A DNA stretch of 46,532 nt from Xenophilus sp. E41 (GTDB lineage: Bacteria; Pseudomonadota; Gammaproteobacteria; Burkholderiales; Burkholderiaceae_C), in the NCBI RefSeq assembly GCF_003671765.1, contig NZ_QPIB01000002.1, positions 1,903 through 48,434 on the forward strand, in the 5' to 3' direction. This document shows, in pieces, positions 16,587 to 26,210 of this stretch. The notes beneath the pieces are model-generated. The model was not told the DNA's origin and made no database searches. It saw nothing but the letters and a program-made list of their open reading frames with translations. Within the stretch, counting starts at the first letter, position 1. Each line of letters starts with the position of its first letter. Made by a program: the position numbers and the translations under genes.

Positions 16587-16963
16587 AGCTGCGGCCCCCA
16601 AAAATCTCCGCGGCACGGTCGACATAAGTGGCTGGGGTACACGATGCGCAGACGCAGCACGTCGTGCAGGTTTGTGCGGATGGTCAATGAATGTGAACTG
16701 CTCCAACAAACCCCATTCACCGTGTCCTCGAAGCGCTTGCGCCAGTTGCGTGTCGTGTCTGGGTGGATGCCGGCAGCTCGGCTACAGGCATCAACGCCGC
16801 ACTGCCATGCGCTGGGGAAGCTTGCACCCTTCAAAGGTCAGTTTGGCATTCTTGTGCCTGTTCGCTCTGTTGCGCCTTCTGGGTGACTGAAGCATGGCAA
16901 ACCAAGTTGCCCAGCCCTTTCCGGGTGAACGGGCCAATGCGACATTGCATCTAGGATCCCGGC
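16587..16963. other. Spacer between bufA promoter and the EamA gene; possible HTH fragment
   Basis: No firm gene. A minus-strand frame at 16583-16834 (83 residues) contains ACSRAAGIHPDTTRNWRKRF, which looks like a helix-turn-helix from a transposase or regulator, but the rest is not protein-like, and its end overlaps the bufA promoter. I treat it as a possible decayed fragment only. Confidence 0.3.
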
Positions 16964-17812
16964 ATGTCATCGACCGCCTATGCCATTGCCGCCATCGCGC
17001 TGTGGGCCACCCTGGCCAGCCTGGGCACCACCCTGGCGCAGGTGCCGCCCTTCCTGCTGACGGGCGCCGCACTGATCGTGGGCAGCATGCCGAGCTGGCC
17101 GCTGGTGCTGCGCGACCGGACCGCCTGGCGCGTGCCGCCGCGCACGCTGGCGCTGGGCGTCTACGGTCTGTTCGGCTTTCACTTCCTGCTGTTCATCGCG
17201 CTGCGCCACGCGCCGCCGGTGGAGGCGAACCTGGTCAACTACCTCTGGCCACTCGGGATGGTGGTGATGGCGCCGCTCTTCCTGCCGGGCACGACGCTGC
17301 GGCCGCTGCACCTGGCAGCGGCGCTGCTGGGTTTCGCGGGCGCGGCGGTGGCGATCCTCGGGGCCCGCAGCGCCGCAGCCGACGGGGCCGGCAACACCGG
17401 GTACTGGGGCTTCGTGCCGGCGCTGGGCTCGGCCTTCATCTGGTCGAGCTATTCGCTGTGGACGCAGCGGGTGCCGCCGTTCCCGACCGCGGCGATCGGC
17501 CTGTTCGGGCTGGTGTCGGGCGCGCTGTCGCTGCTGTGCCATGCACTGCTGGAACCGGCCGTGGCGCTGTCGGTCCGCGACTGGGGCCTCATTGCGCTGT
17601 GCGGGCTCGGCCCGCTGGGCGCGGCCTTCTTCCTGTGGGACCGCGCGCTCAAGGGCGGCGACGCGCGGCAGATCGGGATCCTGAGCTACATCACGCCGCT
17701 GGCGTCCACCGCCCTCCTGCTGCTGGTGACGGGCCGGCCGCTGAGCTGGAGCATCGCGATCGCGGCCGCCATGATCATCGCGGCGGCGGTGATGGGCACC
17801 CGGGCGCGCTGA
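16964..17812 (+). CDS. EamA/DMT-family exporter (YddG-like)
   Basis: A 282-residue inner-membrane protein with about ten hydrophobic helices in two EamA repeats. The motif ALRHAPPVEANLVNYLWPLG followed by a gap and then GFAGAAVAILGARS is characteristic of the YddG-like aromatic amino acid or metabolite exporters of the drug/metabolite transporter superfamily. C-terminal repeat: FFLWDRALKGGDARQIGILS. Substrate cannot be read from the sequence. It stands alone on the plus strand, 167 bp before zwf. From here rightward the sequence is visibly more GC-rich than the T3SS/buf part. Confidence 0.85.
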   Translation: MSSTAYAIAAIALWATLASLGTTLAQVPPFLLTGAALIVGSMPSWPLVLRDRTAWRVPPRTLALGVYGLFGFHFLLFIALRHAPPVEANLVNYLWPLGMVVMAPLFLPGTTLRPLHLAAALLGFAGAAVAILGARSAAADGAGNTGYWGFVPALGSAFIWSSYSLWTQRVPPFPTAAIGLFGLVSGALSLLCHALLEPAVALSVRDWGLIALCGLGPLGAAFFLWDRALKGGDARQIGILSYITPLASTALLLLVTGRPLSWSIAIAAAMIIAAAVMGTRAR

Positions 17813-17978
17813 CCCGGGTTTTGAGGACCGAATCGGCGTCCGGCGCCCGTCCTGACGGCGCGAACAGCGCCTGATTTCATGGCACCCCGGGCCATTCGCG
17901 GCATCGGCCGGCCGGCACCGGGCCCGTGGCACCGAATTCGCTTGCCCGGCCGGCACAACAACTCCGGAGATTGCCGAG

Positions 17979-19442
17979 ATGGCCAAGATCCCCGCCGGCG
18001 TCGGGCCGCGCTTTCCGCAGGTGGTGGTGCTCGTGGGCGCCACCGGCGACCTGTCGCGGCGCAAGCTGCTGCCGGGCCTGTTCCACCTGTGCAGCGCAGG
18101 CTTCATTCCCGACTGGCGCATCGTCGGCGTCTCGCTCGACGACATCGACGTCGACGGTTTCAAAGCCATCGCCCGCAGCGCCCTGGACGAGTTCGGCAGC
18201 CGCAAGACCAGCCCCGCCGCCTGGGAGCGCTTTGCTGCCCAGCTCGACTACGTGCCGCTGGCCGCCGGGGCGCCGGCGCTGAAAGACGCGGTGGCGCGCG
18301 CCGAGGCCTCGCTGGGTGTCGAGTGCCGGCGGCTGCACTACCTCAGCGTGCCGCCCTCGGCCGCGCTGCCCGTGGTGCGCATGCTGGGCGATGCGGAACT
18401 GGTCGAGCGCTCGCGCATCGTGATGGAAAAGCCCTTCGGCACCGACCTGGCCAGCGCGCGCGTGCTCAACGCCAGGCTGCACGAGGTCTTCGACGAATCG
18501 CAGATCTTCCGCATCGACCATTTCCTGGGCAAGGAGCCGGCGCAGAACATCCTGGCCTTCCGCTTCGCCAACGGCCTGTTCGAACCGATCTGGAACCGCA
18601 ACTTCATCGACCACGTGCAGATCGACGTGCCCGAGACGCTGGGCCTGGGCAAGCGATCGGGCTTCTACGAGCAGACCGGCGCGTACCGCGACATGGTGGT
18701 CACGCACCTGTTCCAGATCCTCGGCTTCATGGCGATGGAGCCGCCCACCTCGCTCGACCCCGAGCACATCGGCGAGGAGAAGAACAAGGTCTTCCGCAGC
18801 ATGCTCCCCATCCTGCCCGGCGACGTGGTGCGCGGCCAGTACAGCGGCTACCGCGGCGAGGAAGGCGTCGACCCCGACTCCGACACCGAGACCTTCATCG
18901 CGCTGAAGTGCCACATCGACAACTGGCGCTGGGCCGGCGTGCCCTTCTACCTGCGCACCGGCAAGCGCATGGCCGAGAGGCAGCGCATCATCTCCATCGC
19001 TTTTCGCGAGCCGCCCAAGAGCATGTTCCCGCCCGGCAGCGGCGTGGGTGCGCAGGGGCCGGACCACCTCACCTTCGACCTGGCGGACGCGTCGAAGATG
19101 AGCCTGTCGTTCTACGGCAAGCGCCCCGGCCCCGGCATGCGGCTGGACAAGCTGAGCCTGCAGTTCGCGATGACCGACACCGGCCTGGCCGGCGAGGTGC
19201 TGGAGGCCTACGAGCGCCTGATCCTCGACGCCATGCGCGGCGACCGCACCCTGTTCACCACGGCCGAGGGCATCGAGCGCCTGTGGGAGGTGTCGCAGCC
19301 GCTGCTGGACGCACCGCCGCCCGTGCGCCTGTACGAGCCCGGCTCGTGGGGACCCAAGCCCGTACACCAGCTGATCGCGCCGCATGCCTGGCGGCTGCCC
19401 TTCGAGCGGGCGTGGCGCAATCCGAACAAGAGCGGCAGCTGA
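17979..19442 (+). CDS. zwf: Glucose-6-phosphate 1-dehydrogenase
   Basis: A 487-residue enzyme oxidising glucose-6-phosphate to 6-phosphogluconolactone with NAD(P)+, the entry of the Entner-Doudoroff and pentose phosphate routes. The N-terminal Rossmann motif is VLVGATGDLSRRKLLPGLF; the active-site signature RIDHFLGKEPAQNI contains the catalytic histidine and substrate lysine, preceded by VMEKPFG. Length is normal. The ATG at 17979 follows a GGAG-type site. No pgl, edd or hexR gene is adjacent, so it appears to be a single-gene unit. Confidence 0.95.
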   Translation: MAKIPAGVGPRFPQVVVLVGATGDLSRRKLLPGLFHLCSAGFIPDWRIVGVSLDDIDVDGFKAIARSALDEFGSRKTSPAAWERFAAQLDYVPLAAGAPALKDAVARAEASLGVECRRLHYLSVPPSAALPVVRMLGDAELVERSRIVMEKPFGTDLASARVLNARLHEVFDESQIFRIDHFLGKEPAQNILAFRFANGLFEPIWNRNFIDHVQIDVPETLGLGKRSGFYEQTGAYRDMVVTHLFQILGFMAMEPPTSLDPEHIGEEKNKVFRSMLPILPGDVVRGQYSGYRGEEGVDPDSDTETFIALKCHIDNWRWAGVPFYLRTGKRMAERQRIISIAFREPPKSMFPPGSGVGAQGPDHLTFDLADASKMSLSFYGKRPGPGMRLDKLSLQFAMTDTGLAGEVLEAYERLILDAMRGDRTLFTTAEGIERLWEVSQPLLDAPPPVRLYEPGSWGPKPVHQLIAPHAWRLPFERAWRNPNKSGS

Positions 19443-19453
19443 GGCGCACCGGC

Positions 19454-19479
19454 AAAAAAAAGGGCCCCCAGGGGGACCC
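19454..19479 (-). terminator. Rho-independent terminator, minus strand
   Basis: Read on the minus strand: GGGTCCC (19479-19473), CCTG loop, GGGGCCC (19468-19462), then eight T (19461-19454). One G-T wobble in a 7-bp stem. It should end transcription of the minus-strand gene at 19606-20148, about 125 nt downstream of its stop. It also lies just past the zwf stop. Confidence 0.7.
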
Positions 19480-19605
19480 GTGCAACGCCGTTACGGTGAA
19501 CGACGAGGAGACAAACCCCGCTCCGTCAGAGTTTGCAGCCTCAATGTACGGTGGCGCATCCCGATCACCAACGACCGAGTGGTGATATGCGTCTGACGCA
19601 AACGT

Positions 19606-20148
19606 CTATGGCTGCCGGCGCGTCGTGGCAGCCGCTGCACGCCGGGCGGGTGGGGTCGCCATCGGCCGCTGCACGGGCAGCATCACCAGCACCACGCTGC
19701 GCTCGCCGTCGAGCCCTTCGGCTTCCACGCGCAGGCCGAACTGCAGGTCACCCGACGCGCGGGCTGCCGCGCCGATCGCGGGCACCGTGCATTGGCGATG
19801 GCCCGCGGTGCCGCCGCCGCAGTCGATGCGCACCGGCAGCCCGTGCACCTGCAGCTCGCCCGCCGCGCCGCTGCGCGTGAAGGTGCTCACCTCCACGCGC
19901 GACAGCGCATCCACCGCCACGTAGCTCAGCGACACCTGCGACACCCCCCGTGCCGCATCCTCTGCCGACAGGCTGCGCGGGCTGACGTCGAAGACCACGA
20001 AGGGCGCCTCGTTGGACAGGTACTCGACCTGCGCCGGCTGCATGCCCAGGGCGGCCATCGACGCGCGCGCGCCCGGTGCCGCAGGTGCGGCCGTCGCAGG
20101 CAGCACGCCGGCGAGCAGCCACAGCGCAAGGAAGGAAGGGCGGTGCAT
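19606..20148 (-). CDS. Secreted protein of unknown function
   Basis: A 180-residue protein with a signal peptide (MHRPSFLALWLLAGVLPATA), then a beta-rich domain with two cysteines (IDCGGGTAGHRQCTVP) likely to form a disulfide, and a low-complexity Ala/Arg C-terminus. I do not recognise the family. A slightly longer start at 20160 (MGDVMHRP) is possible. It has its own terminator downstream. It is followed at some distance upstream by the dehalogenase-like gene on the same strand, with 129 bp between them, so they may or may not be cotranscribed. Confidence 0.6.
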   Translation of the reverse strand: MHRPSFLALWLLAGVLPATAAPAAPGARASMAALGMQPAQVEYLSNEAPFVVFDVSPRSLSAEDAARGVSQVSLSYVAVDALSRVEVSTFTRSGAAGELQVHGLPVRIDCGGGTAGHRQCTVPAIGAAARASGDLQFGLRVEAEGLDGERSVVLVMLPVQRPMATPPARRAAAATTRRQP

Positions 20149-20277
20149 CACATCGCCCATTGCAGCGAGCCCCGCACCGCGGCGCAAGCGGGAAAACGCG
20201 CCGACTCGAGTCAGCGAGGTGCACGTGCACGGACGGCGGATGGCGCGCGCCGGCCGGGGCTTCGACCGGGCGCCGGC

Positions 20278-20958
20278 TCAGCGCCCCACCCAGCCGCCGC
20301 ACACCGGAAACACCTGCCCGACGAAGCAATCCGCCGCCGCGCTGCACAGGTAGGCCGCGAACTGCGCGTCCTCGCGCGCGGCGACCAGCCGGCCCAGCGG
20401 CACCTCACGCCGCAGCCGCTCCTGGAAACGCGGGTTGGCCTGCACCTCGGCCGGGAAGTAGGTCGGGTTGTCGACGAAGTTCTGCGCGATCGCATTGACC
20501 TGCACGCCCTGCGGCGCGAACTCGACGCCCACCGCCTGCGCATAGGCCAGCTGGGCGCCGCGCGCCGCGCTGTAGGTCGACGCGCGCTTCATGCCGCGCA
20601 GCGCCGAGGCGCTGCCCAGGATCAGGATCTTGCCCGCGCCGCGGGCCAGCATCGCCGGCGCCGCCGCGCGCACCAGGCGCGGGAGCGGGTCGACCAGCGC
20701 CGCGAAGGCGCTTCGCCACTCGTCCTCGTCCACCTCCTGCGCCAGCGTGGTCGGGGCCGCGAACGCGAGGTTGGCGACCAGCACGTCGATGGGGCCGGCC
20801 TCGCGCACGACGCGCTCGGCGGCATCGGGTGCCGAGAGCGCCTCGGCGCTGGCGACCACCGTCGCGCCCTGTTCCTCGAACACCTCGCACAGCACCGGGC
20901 CCATGAATTCGGTGGACTGGGTGATGAGCACGCGTCGGCCGGTGAGCAAATCCTTCAT
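20278..20958 (-). CDS. Halohydrin (haloalcohol) dehalogenase-like SDR protein
   Basis: A 226-residue Rossmann-fold protein of the short-chain dehydrogenase superfamily in which the cofactor and catalytic motifs are changed in the way that defines halohydrin dehalogenases. The glycine-rich NAD(P) loop TGxxxGxG is replaced by T13-QSTE-F18-M-G20, i.e. T-x4-F-x-G. The catalytic triad is Ser116-x12-Tyr129-x3-Arg133 (Ser-Tyr-Arg instead of Ser-Tyr-Lys). The C-terminal part NFVDNPTYFPAEVQANPRF resembles the halide-site region of HheC as I recall it. Such enzymes convert vicinal haloalcohols to epoxides with release of halide, without a nucleotide cofactor. A TGGAG site precedes the ATG. Activity is predicted from motifs only; physiological substrate unknown. 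Confidence 0.8.
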   Translation of the reverse strand: MKDLLTGRRVLITQSTEFMGPVLCEVFEEQGATVVASAEALSAPDAAERVVREAGPIDVLVANLAFAAPTTLAQEVDEDEWRSAFAALVDPLPRLVRAAAPAMLARGAGKILILGSASALRGMKRASTYSAARGAQLAYAQAVGVEFAPQGVQVNAIAQNFVDNPTYFPAEVQANPRFQERLRREVPLGRLVAAREDAQFAAYLCSAAADCFVGQVFPVCGGWVGR

Positions 20959-21005
20959 GGGCGGCTCCAAAGTTTCGAATCGCAGCGTTGTGAAAGGCTG
21001 CGCAG

Positions 21006-21563
21006 TCAGGCCACGCGGCGTGCGTGCTCGACGAAGGCCTCGCGCGTCTGAACCATGTACAGGGCCGGGCCGTCCGGCGTGTCGATGGTCCGGAGCGCCG
21101 CGAAGCCGGCCTTTTCGTAGCAACGGATCGCGCGCAGGTTGTCCGGCGCGGGGTCGGTCTGGATCCTGGTCACCGCCGGGTCTTCGAACAGCCTGGCGAC
21201 CAGCGCGCGGACCAGCAGCGTGCCCAGGCCTTGACCCAATCGCGATGCGTCCGCGAGCGACTGGTCGATGCCGCGCACGCCGGGGTCGGTCTCGTCCTCC
21301 CACCAGCCACCTCCGCTGCCCACGGCGACGTACGACTGCGCATAGCCGATCGGCTCGTCGCCCAGCATCGCGATGTAAGGCGTGACGCCCTCCGCCGCCA
21401 TGACGCTCGGCCGGTATTGCGCCTGCACGTCGTCCCACGACGGGCGCGCCGCCTCGCCGCCCCACCACTGCACGATGTGCGGGCGGTTCAGCCAGTCGTG
21501 GAGCATGGGCAGGTCCTGCTCGGTCATGGGGCGCAGGGTGACGCGACGCGGTACCGGGGTCAT
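21006..21563 (-). CDS. AAC(6')-Ib-like aminoglycoside 6'-N-acetyltransferase
   Basis: A 185-residue GNAT-fold protein strikingly like AAC(6')-Ib: VTLRPMTEQDLPML, WLNRPHIVQWWGGE, VTPYIAMLGDEPIGYAQSYV, GWWEDETDPGVRGIDQSLAD, GLGTLLVRALVARLF, IQTDPAPDNLRAIRCYEKAG and TPDGPALYMVQTREAF all align with that enzyme as I remember it. Predicted reaction: acetyl-CoA-dependent 6'-N-acetylation of aminoglycosides. The Trp and Asp positions changed in the fluoroquinolone-active '-cr' variant are unmodified here. The Gln-Ser in GIDQSLAD corresponds to the form reported to favour gentamicin over amikacin (Gln-Leu). GGAG precedes the ATG. No integron attC, integrase or IS flanks the gene, so it looks chromosomal and native. 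Confidence 0.88.
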   Translation of the reverse strand: MTPVPRRVTLRPMTEQDLPMLHDWLNRPHIVQWWGGEAARPSWDDVQAQYRPSVMAAEGVTPYIAMLGDEPIGYAQSYVAVGSGGGWWEDETDPGVRGIDQSLADASRLGQGLGTLLVRALVARLFEDPAVTRIQTDPAPDNLRAIRCYEKAGFAALRTIDTPDGPALYMVQTREAFVEHARRVA

Positions 21564-21588
21564 GGGATTCTCCGCTTCGTGGGCACCG

Positions 21589-22029
21589 TCAGTCTTCGTC
21601 CTCGAACCAGAGGCAGGCGGTACGCTGCGGCACGAGAACGAGGATGCCGGTGTCGAAGGTGGCGTCGGTGGCCGGCGACAAGGAGGCGCCGCCCGCAACC
21701 GACGGGTTCGGCAGGCCCGGCGCGCCGTTGGTGAAATAGCGTGCGCCGAGCCCGCCGGCCGCCTGCACGAAGGCGATGGCCAGCCGTTGCGCCCTGGCTG
21801 GAGGCACCAGCTCCACGCCATAGGCCAGGTCGCCATGGATCACACGCTGGAGTACGGAGACGGCCTGCGCCGCATCGATCTCTGCGTAGATGCCCGGCTC
21901 ACTCGCCAGGCCGAACGACCGTGCCGCAGCTTCCGGCGAATCGAAGCCCTGCGGCAAGGCGCCGCCGCGCACATGCCCGGCCCTGCGCAGGGCACGGACC
22001 TCGGCCACGATGTCGTCCGCATCCGCCAT
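21589..22029 (-). CDS. Protein of unknown function
   Basis: A 146-residue soluble protein (MADADDIVAEVRALRRAGHV...) that I do not recognise. It has a short helical N-terminus (residues 1-35) followed by an alpha/beta stretch with DFDTGILVLV-like strands and ends WFEDED. The start at 22029 lies 5 bp after the stop of the OsmC gene, so the two form an operon; the acetyltransferase gene follows 25 bp later and may belong to the same transcript. Confidence 0.6.
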   Translation of the reverse strand: MADADDIVAEVRALRRAGHVRGGALPQGFDSPEAAARSFGLASEPGIYAEIDAAQAVSVLQRVIHGDLAYGVELVPPARAQRLAIAFVQAAGGLGARYFTNGAPGLPNPSVAGGASLSPATDATFDTGILVLVPQRTACLWFEDED

Positions 22030-22034
22030 GCGGG

Positions 22035-22463
22035 TCAGCCGGTCACCGAACTCTGGGCGCCTTGCGCCTGCACCCACCGCACCGGCACGCCGGCCCGCAG
22101 CGTGTTGTGCACCTCGGCCACGGCATCGGTTTCCGCGAGGAGCCGCTCGATCGCCTCGGGCGGGGCACTCGACTGCACCCGTGCCGTGTAGCGAATGTCG
22201 CTGGCGGCCAGACCGACGCCGGGGAACTCGGCACTCGCTTCCACCTCGACCGCATCGAGCACGAGGCCCAGCCGCGCCGCCTCGCGGAACAGGTCGTTGC
22301 AGTAGCAGGTGGCCAGCGCCAGCATCAGGAACTCACCGCCGTTGACGGTCGAGCCCCGGCCCGCGGGCTTGGGCGGCACGTTCAGCGACTGGCGCACCTC
22401 GCCGGTCTCGACGGTGGTGGCGTGCGATGACGCGGTGTTGCGGACGGTGGCTCGGATGCGCAT
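22035..22463 (-). CDS. OsmC-family protein
   Basis: A 142-residue OsmC/Ohr-like protein. The family core is recognisable as GGEFLMLALATCYCNDLFRE, with the cysteine of ATCYCND in the helix that carries the first catalytic Cys of Ohr/OsmC, then VEVEASAEFPGVGLAASDIR. Classical OsmC has a second cysteine that I do not see in the expected later position, so peroxidase activity is uncertain. Complete, with ATG 22463; first gene of a short run that includes the 146-residue unknown. Confidence 0.75.
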   Translation of the reverse strand: MRIRATVRNTASSHATTVETGEVRQSLNVPPKPAGRGSTVNGGEFLMLALATCYCNDLFREAARLGLVLDAVEVEASAEFPGVGLAASDIRYTARVQSSAPPEAIERLLAETDAVAEVHNTLRAGVPVRWVQAQGAQSSVTG

Positions 22464-22566
22464 GGGACCTCCGGGGAGCGCGGGGCTCGGCGGATTCTGC
22501 CTCTGCGTTGAAGCCCGGCACCAGCCAGCCGCACGGCAGACCGCCTGTGCGCCATGCCGCCGGTGC

Positions 22567-23616
22567 TCAGTCCTTCGCGACTTCCAGCACCAGCTTGCCG
22601 AAGTTCTCGCCCGAGAACAGCTTGCCCAGCGCCTCGGGGAAGTTCTCGATGCCCTGCACGATGTCCTCGCGGCTCTTCATGCGGCCGTCCTTGAGGTAGC
22701 CGGCCATTTCGGCGATGGCGACGTGGTAGCGGTCGGCGTAGTCGAAGACGACCATGCCTTCCATGCGCGCGCGGTTCACGAGCAGGCTCAGGTAGTTCTT
22801 GGGGCCCGCGGCGGGCATGCTGTTGGCGTTGTTGTACTGGCTGATGGCGCCGCAGATGACGATGCGGGCCTTGCGTGCGAGCTTGGCCATCACGGTGTCG
22901 AGGATCTCGCCGCCGACGTTGTCGAAGTACACGTCGACGCCCTTGGGCGCATGTTCCTTCAGGCCCTCGCGCACGGCGCCCGGGCCGGCCTTGTAGTCGA
23001 TGCAGGCGTCGAAGCCCAGTTCCTTGACGACCCACTCGCACTTGGCGGCGCCGCCGGCGATGCCGATGGCGCGGCAACCCTTGATCTTCGCGAGCTGGCC
23101 CACGGTCTGGCCGACGGCACCGGCCGCGCCGGAGACGACCACCGTGTCGCCCGCCTTGGCCAGGCCGACCTCGAGCAAACCGAAGTAGCCGGTCATGCCC
23201 GGCATGCCGAGCACGTTGAGCCACTGGCTGGCGGTGCCGGCCTTCAGGTCGATCTTGGTGAGGCCACTGCGCTTGACTTCGTCGGCCGACACCAGCGCGT
23301 ATTCCTGCACGCCCAGCGTGCCGTACACCACGTCGCCGACGGCGAAGGCCGGGTTCTTCGACGCGACCACGCGGCCCACGCCACCGGCACGCATCACCTC
23401 GCCGATCTGGACCGGCGGGATGTAGCTCCTGCCCTCGTTCATCCAGCCACGCATCGCGGGGTCGAGCGAGAGCATCAGGGTCTTGACCAGCACGCCGCCG
23501 TCGGCCGGCTGGGCGACGGGCGCCTCGCCGTAGCTGAAGTTCTCGCGCGTGGCGGCGCCCGTGGGCCGGCTGGCGAGCTTGAACTGGTGGTTGGTGGCGG
23601 CGATGGCAGTGCTCAT
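22567..23616 (-). CDS. NADP-dependent zinc-independent oxidoreductase (CurA/LTB4-dehydrogenase type)
   Basis: A 349-residue medium-chain reductase of the leukotriene B4 12-hydroxydehydrogenase group, which reduces enone double bonds with NADPH. The N-terminal domain contains LMLSLDPAMRGWMNEGRSYI; the Rossmann motif is VVVSGAAGAVGQTVGQLAKI; YKAGPGAVREGLKEHAPKGV and DVYFDNVGGEILDTVMAKL follow. No zinc ligands are present, as expected for this group. The ATG at 23616 is favoured over longer starts because it begins directly with the conserved N-terminus. Faces the CMD-like gene across a 281-bp divergent spacer containing an intergenic repeat. Confidence 0.9.
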   Translation of the reverse strand: MSTAIAATNHQFKLASRPTGAATRENFSYGEAPVAQPADGGVLVKTLMLSLDPAMRGWMNEGRSYIPPVQIGEVMRAGGVGRVVASKNPAFAVGDVVYGTLGVQEYALVSADEVKRSGLTKIDLKAGTASQWLNVLGMPGMTGYFGLLEVGLAKAGDTVVVSGAAGAVGQTVGQLAKIKGCRAIGIAGGAAKCEWVVKELGFDACIDYKAGPGAVREGLKEHAPKGVDVYFDNVGGEILDTVMAKLARKARIVICGAISQYNNANSMPAAGPKNYLSLLVNRARMEGMVVFDYADRYHVAIAEMAGYLKDGRMKSREDIVQGIENFPEALGKLFSGENFGKLVLEVAKD

Positions 23617-23711
23617 GGCGGATGTCTCCTGCGTGGATGTTGGACAGCGGGCGGCCATCCTAGCCGTGGGCGCGGGCGGCCGCAGGCGCGCAGGCGACAT
23701 GGCAGCCTCAA

Positions 23712-23769
23712 GCCGAATCGGGCCCCAGCGCCCACCGGGCTTGCATCGACAGCTATCAATTCAGGAGCG
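23712..23769 (-). repeat. Dispersed intergenic repeat, copy 1
   Basis: Read on the minus strand this begins CTCCTGAATTGATAGCTGTC and continues to a GGTGGGCGCTGGGGCC block. Three further members occur at 28978-29033, 32849-32892 and 36905-36952. Shared pattern: AATT-ATAGCT, a GC-rich stretch around ACGGGCG, then a GGCC end. Confidence 0.65.
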
Positions 23770-23897
23770 TTTCCAAGCACCGGTGCGTGGCGGTGGGCAC
23801 ACGGCTGTCACAACGCCTGGACGTCCCCCGTCTTGCTGATGAACGGCCGGCGTCCCGCCGCGCCGTCCTCCACGCATCACGAAAGGATCCGCACACC

Positions 23898-25867
<1,970 letters not shown>

Positions 25868-25896
25868 TCAACGAACAAATGGCCTGGGAGCTCACG

Positions 25897-26094
25897 ATGC
25901 ACTCGATGGAAAAATACTTGGCGCTCGAACCCTTTGCCCTGCGCAGGAGCGAGCACTCGGACGTCAACGTGAACGATCCCTCGGAGGTGCGCCACGTGGC
26001 CCAGGAATTCGGCGTGGATGAAAGCCTGCTCGCACGCGCGGCGGAGCGCGCGGCGCTGACGACGCGGGCCATGCAGGCGCAGCTGTCGCGCTGA
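25897..26094 (+). CDS. DUF3606 small protein
   Basis: A 65-residue protein containing VNVNDPSEVRHVAQEFGVDE, the core of DUF3606, a family of small proteins common in betaproteobacteria and alphaproteobacteria with no defined biochemical role. I prefer ATG 25897 because GGGAG lies 6 nt upstream; the in-frame ATG at 25879 has no ribosome-binding site. It is divergent from dgdA and 116 bp upstream of the ABC transporter gene. Confidence 0.75.
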   Translation: MHSMEKYLALEPFALRRSEHSDVNVNDPSEVRHVAQEFGVDESLLARAAERAALTTRAMQAQLSR

Positions 26095-26210
26095 GTGCCA
26101 CGCCGCCACCGACCTTGCGGCTCGCGGCGGCTGCCGACTGAAGGACGCGCGATGCAGCGCACTTCTCGGCAGGCCGCAGGCGCCCGATTCCGCTCCCCGC
26201 CAGACGCCTG

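Noticed and set aside
20958-22029. Integron cassette context for the AAC(6')-Ib-like gene
   Set aside because: No attC-like imperfect palindrome or integrase is present beside it; neighbours are ordinary co-directional genes of the same base composition.
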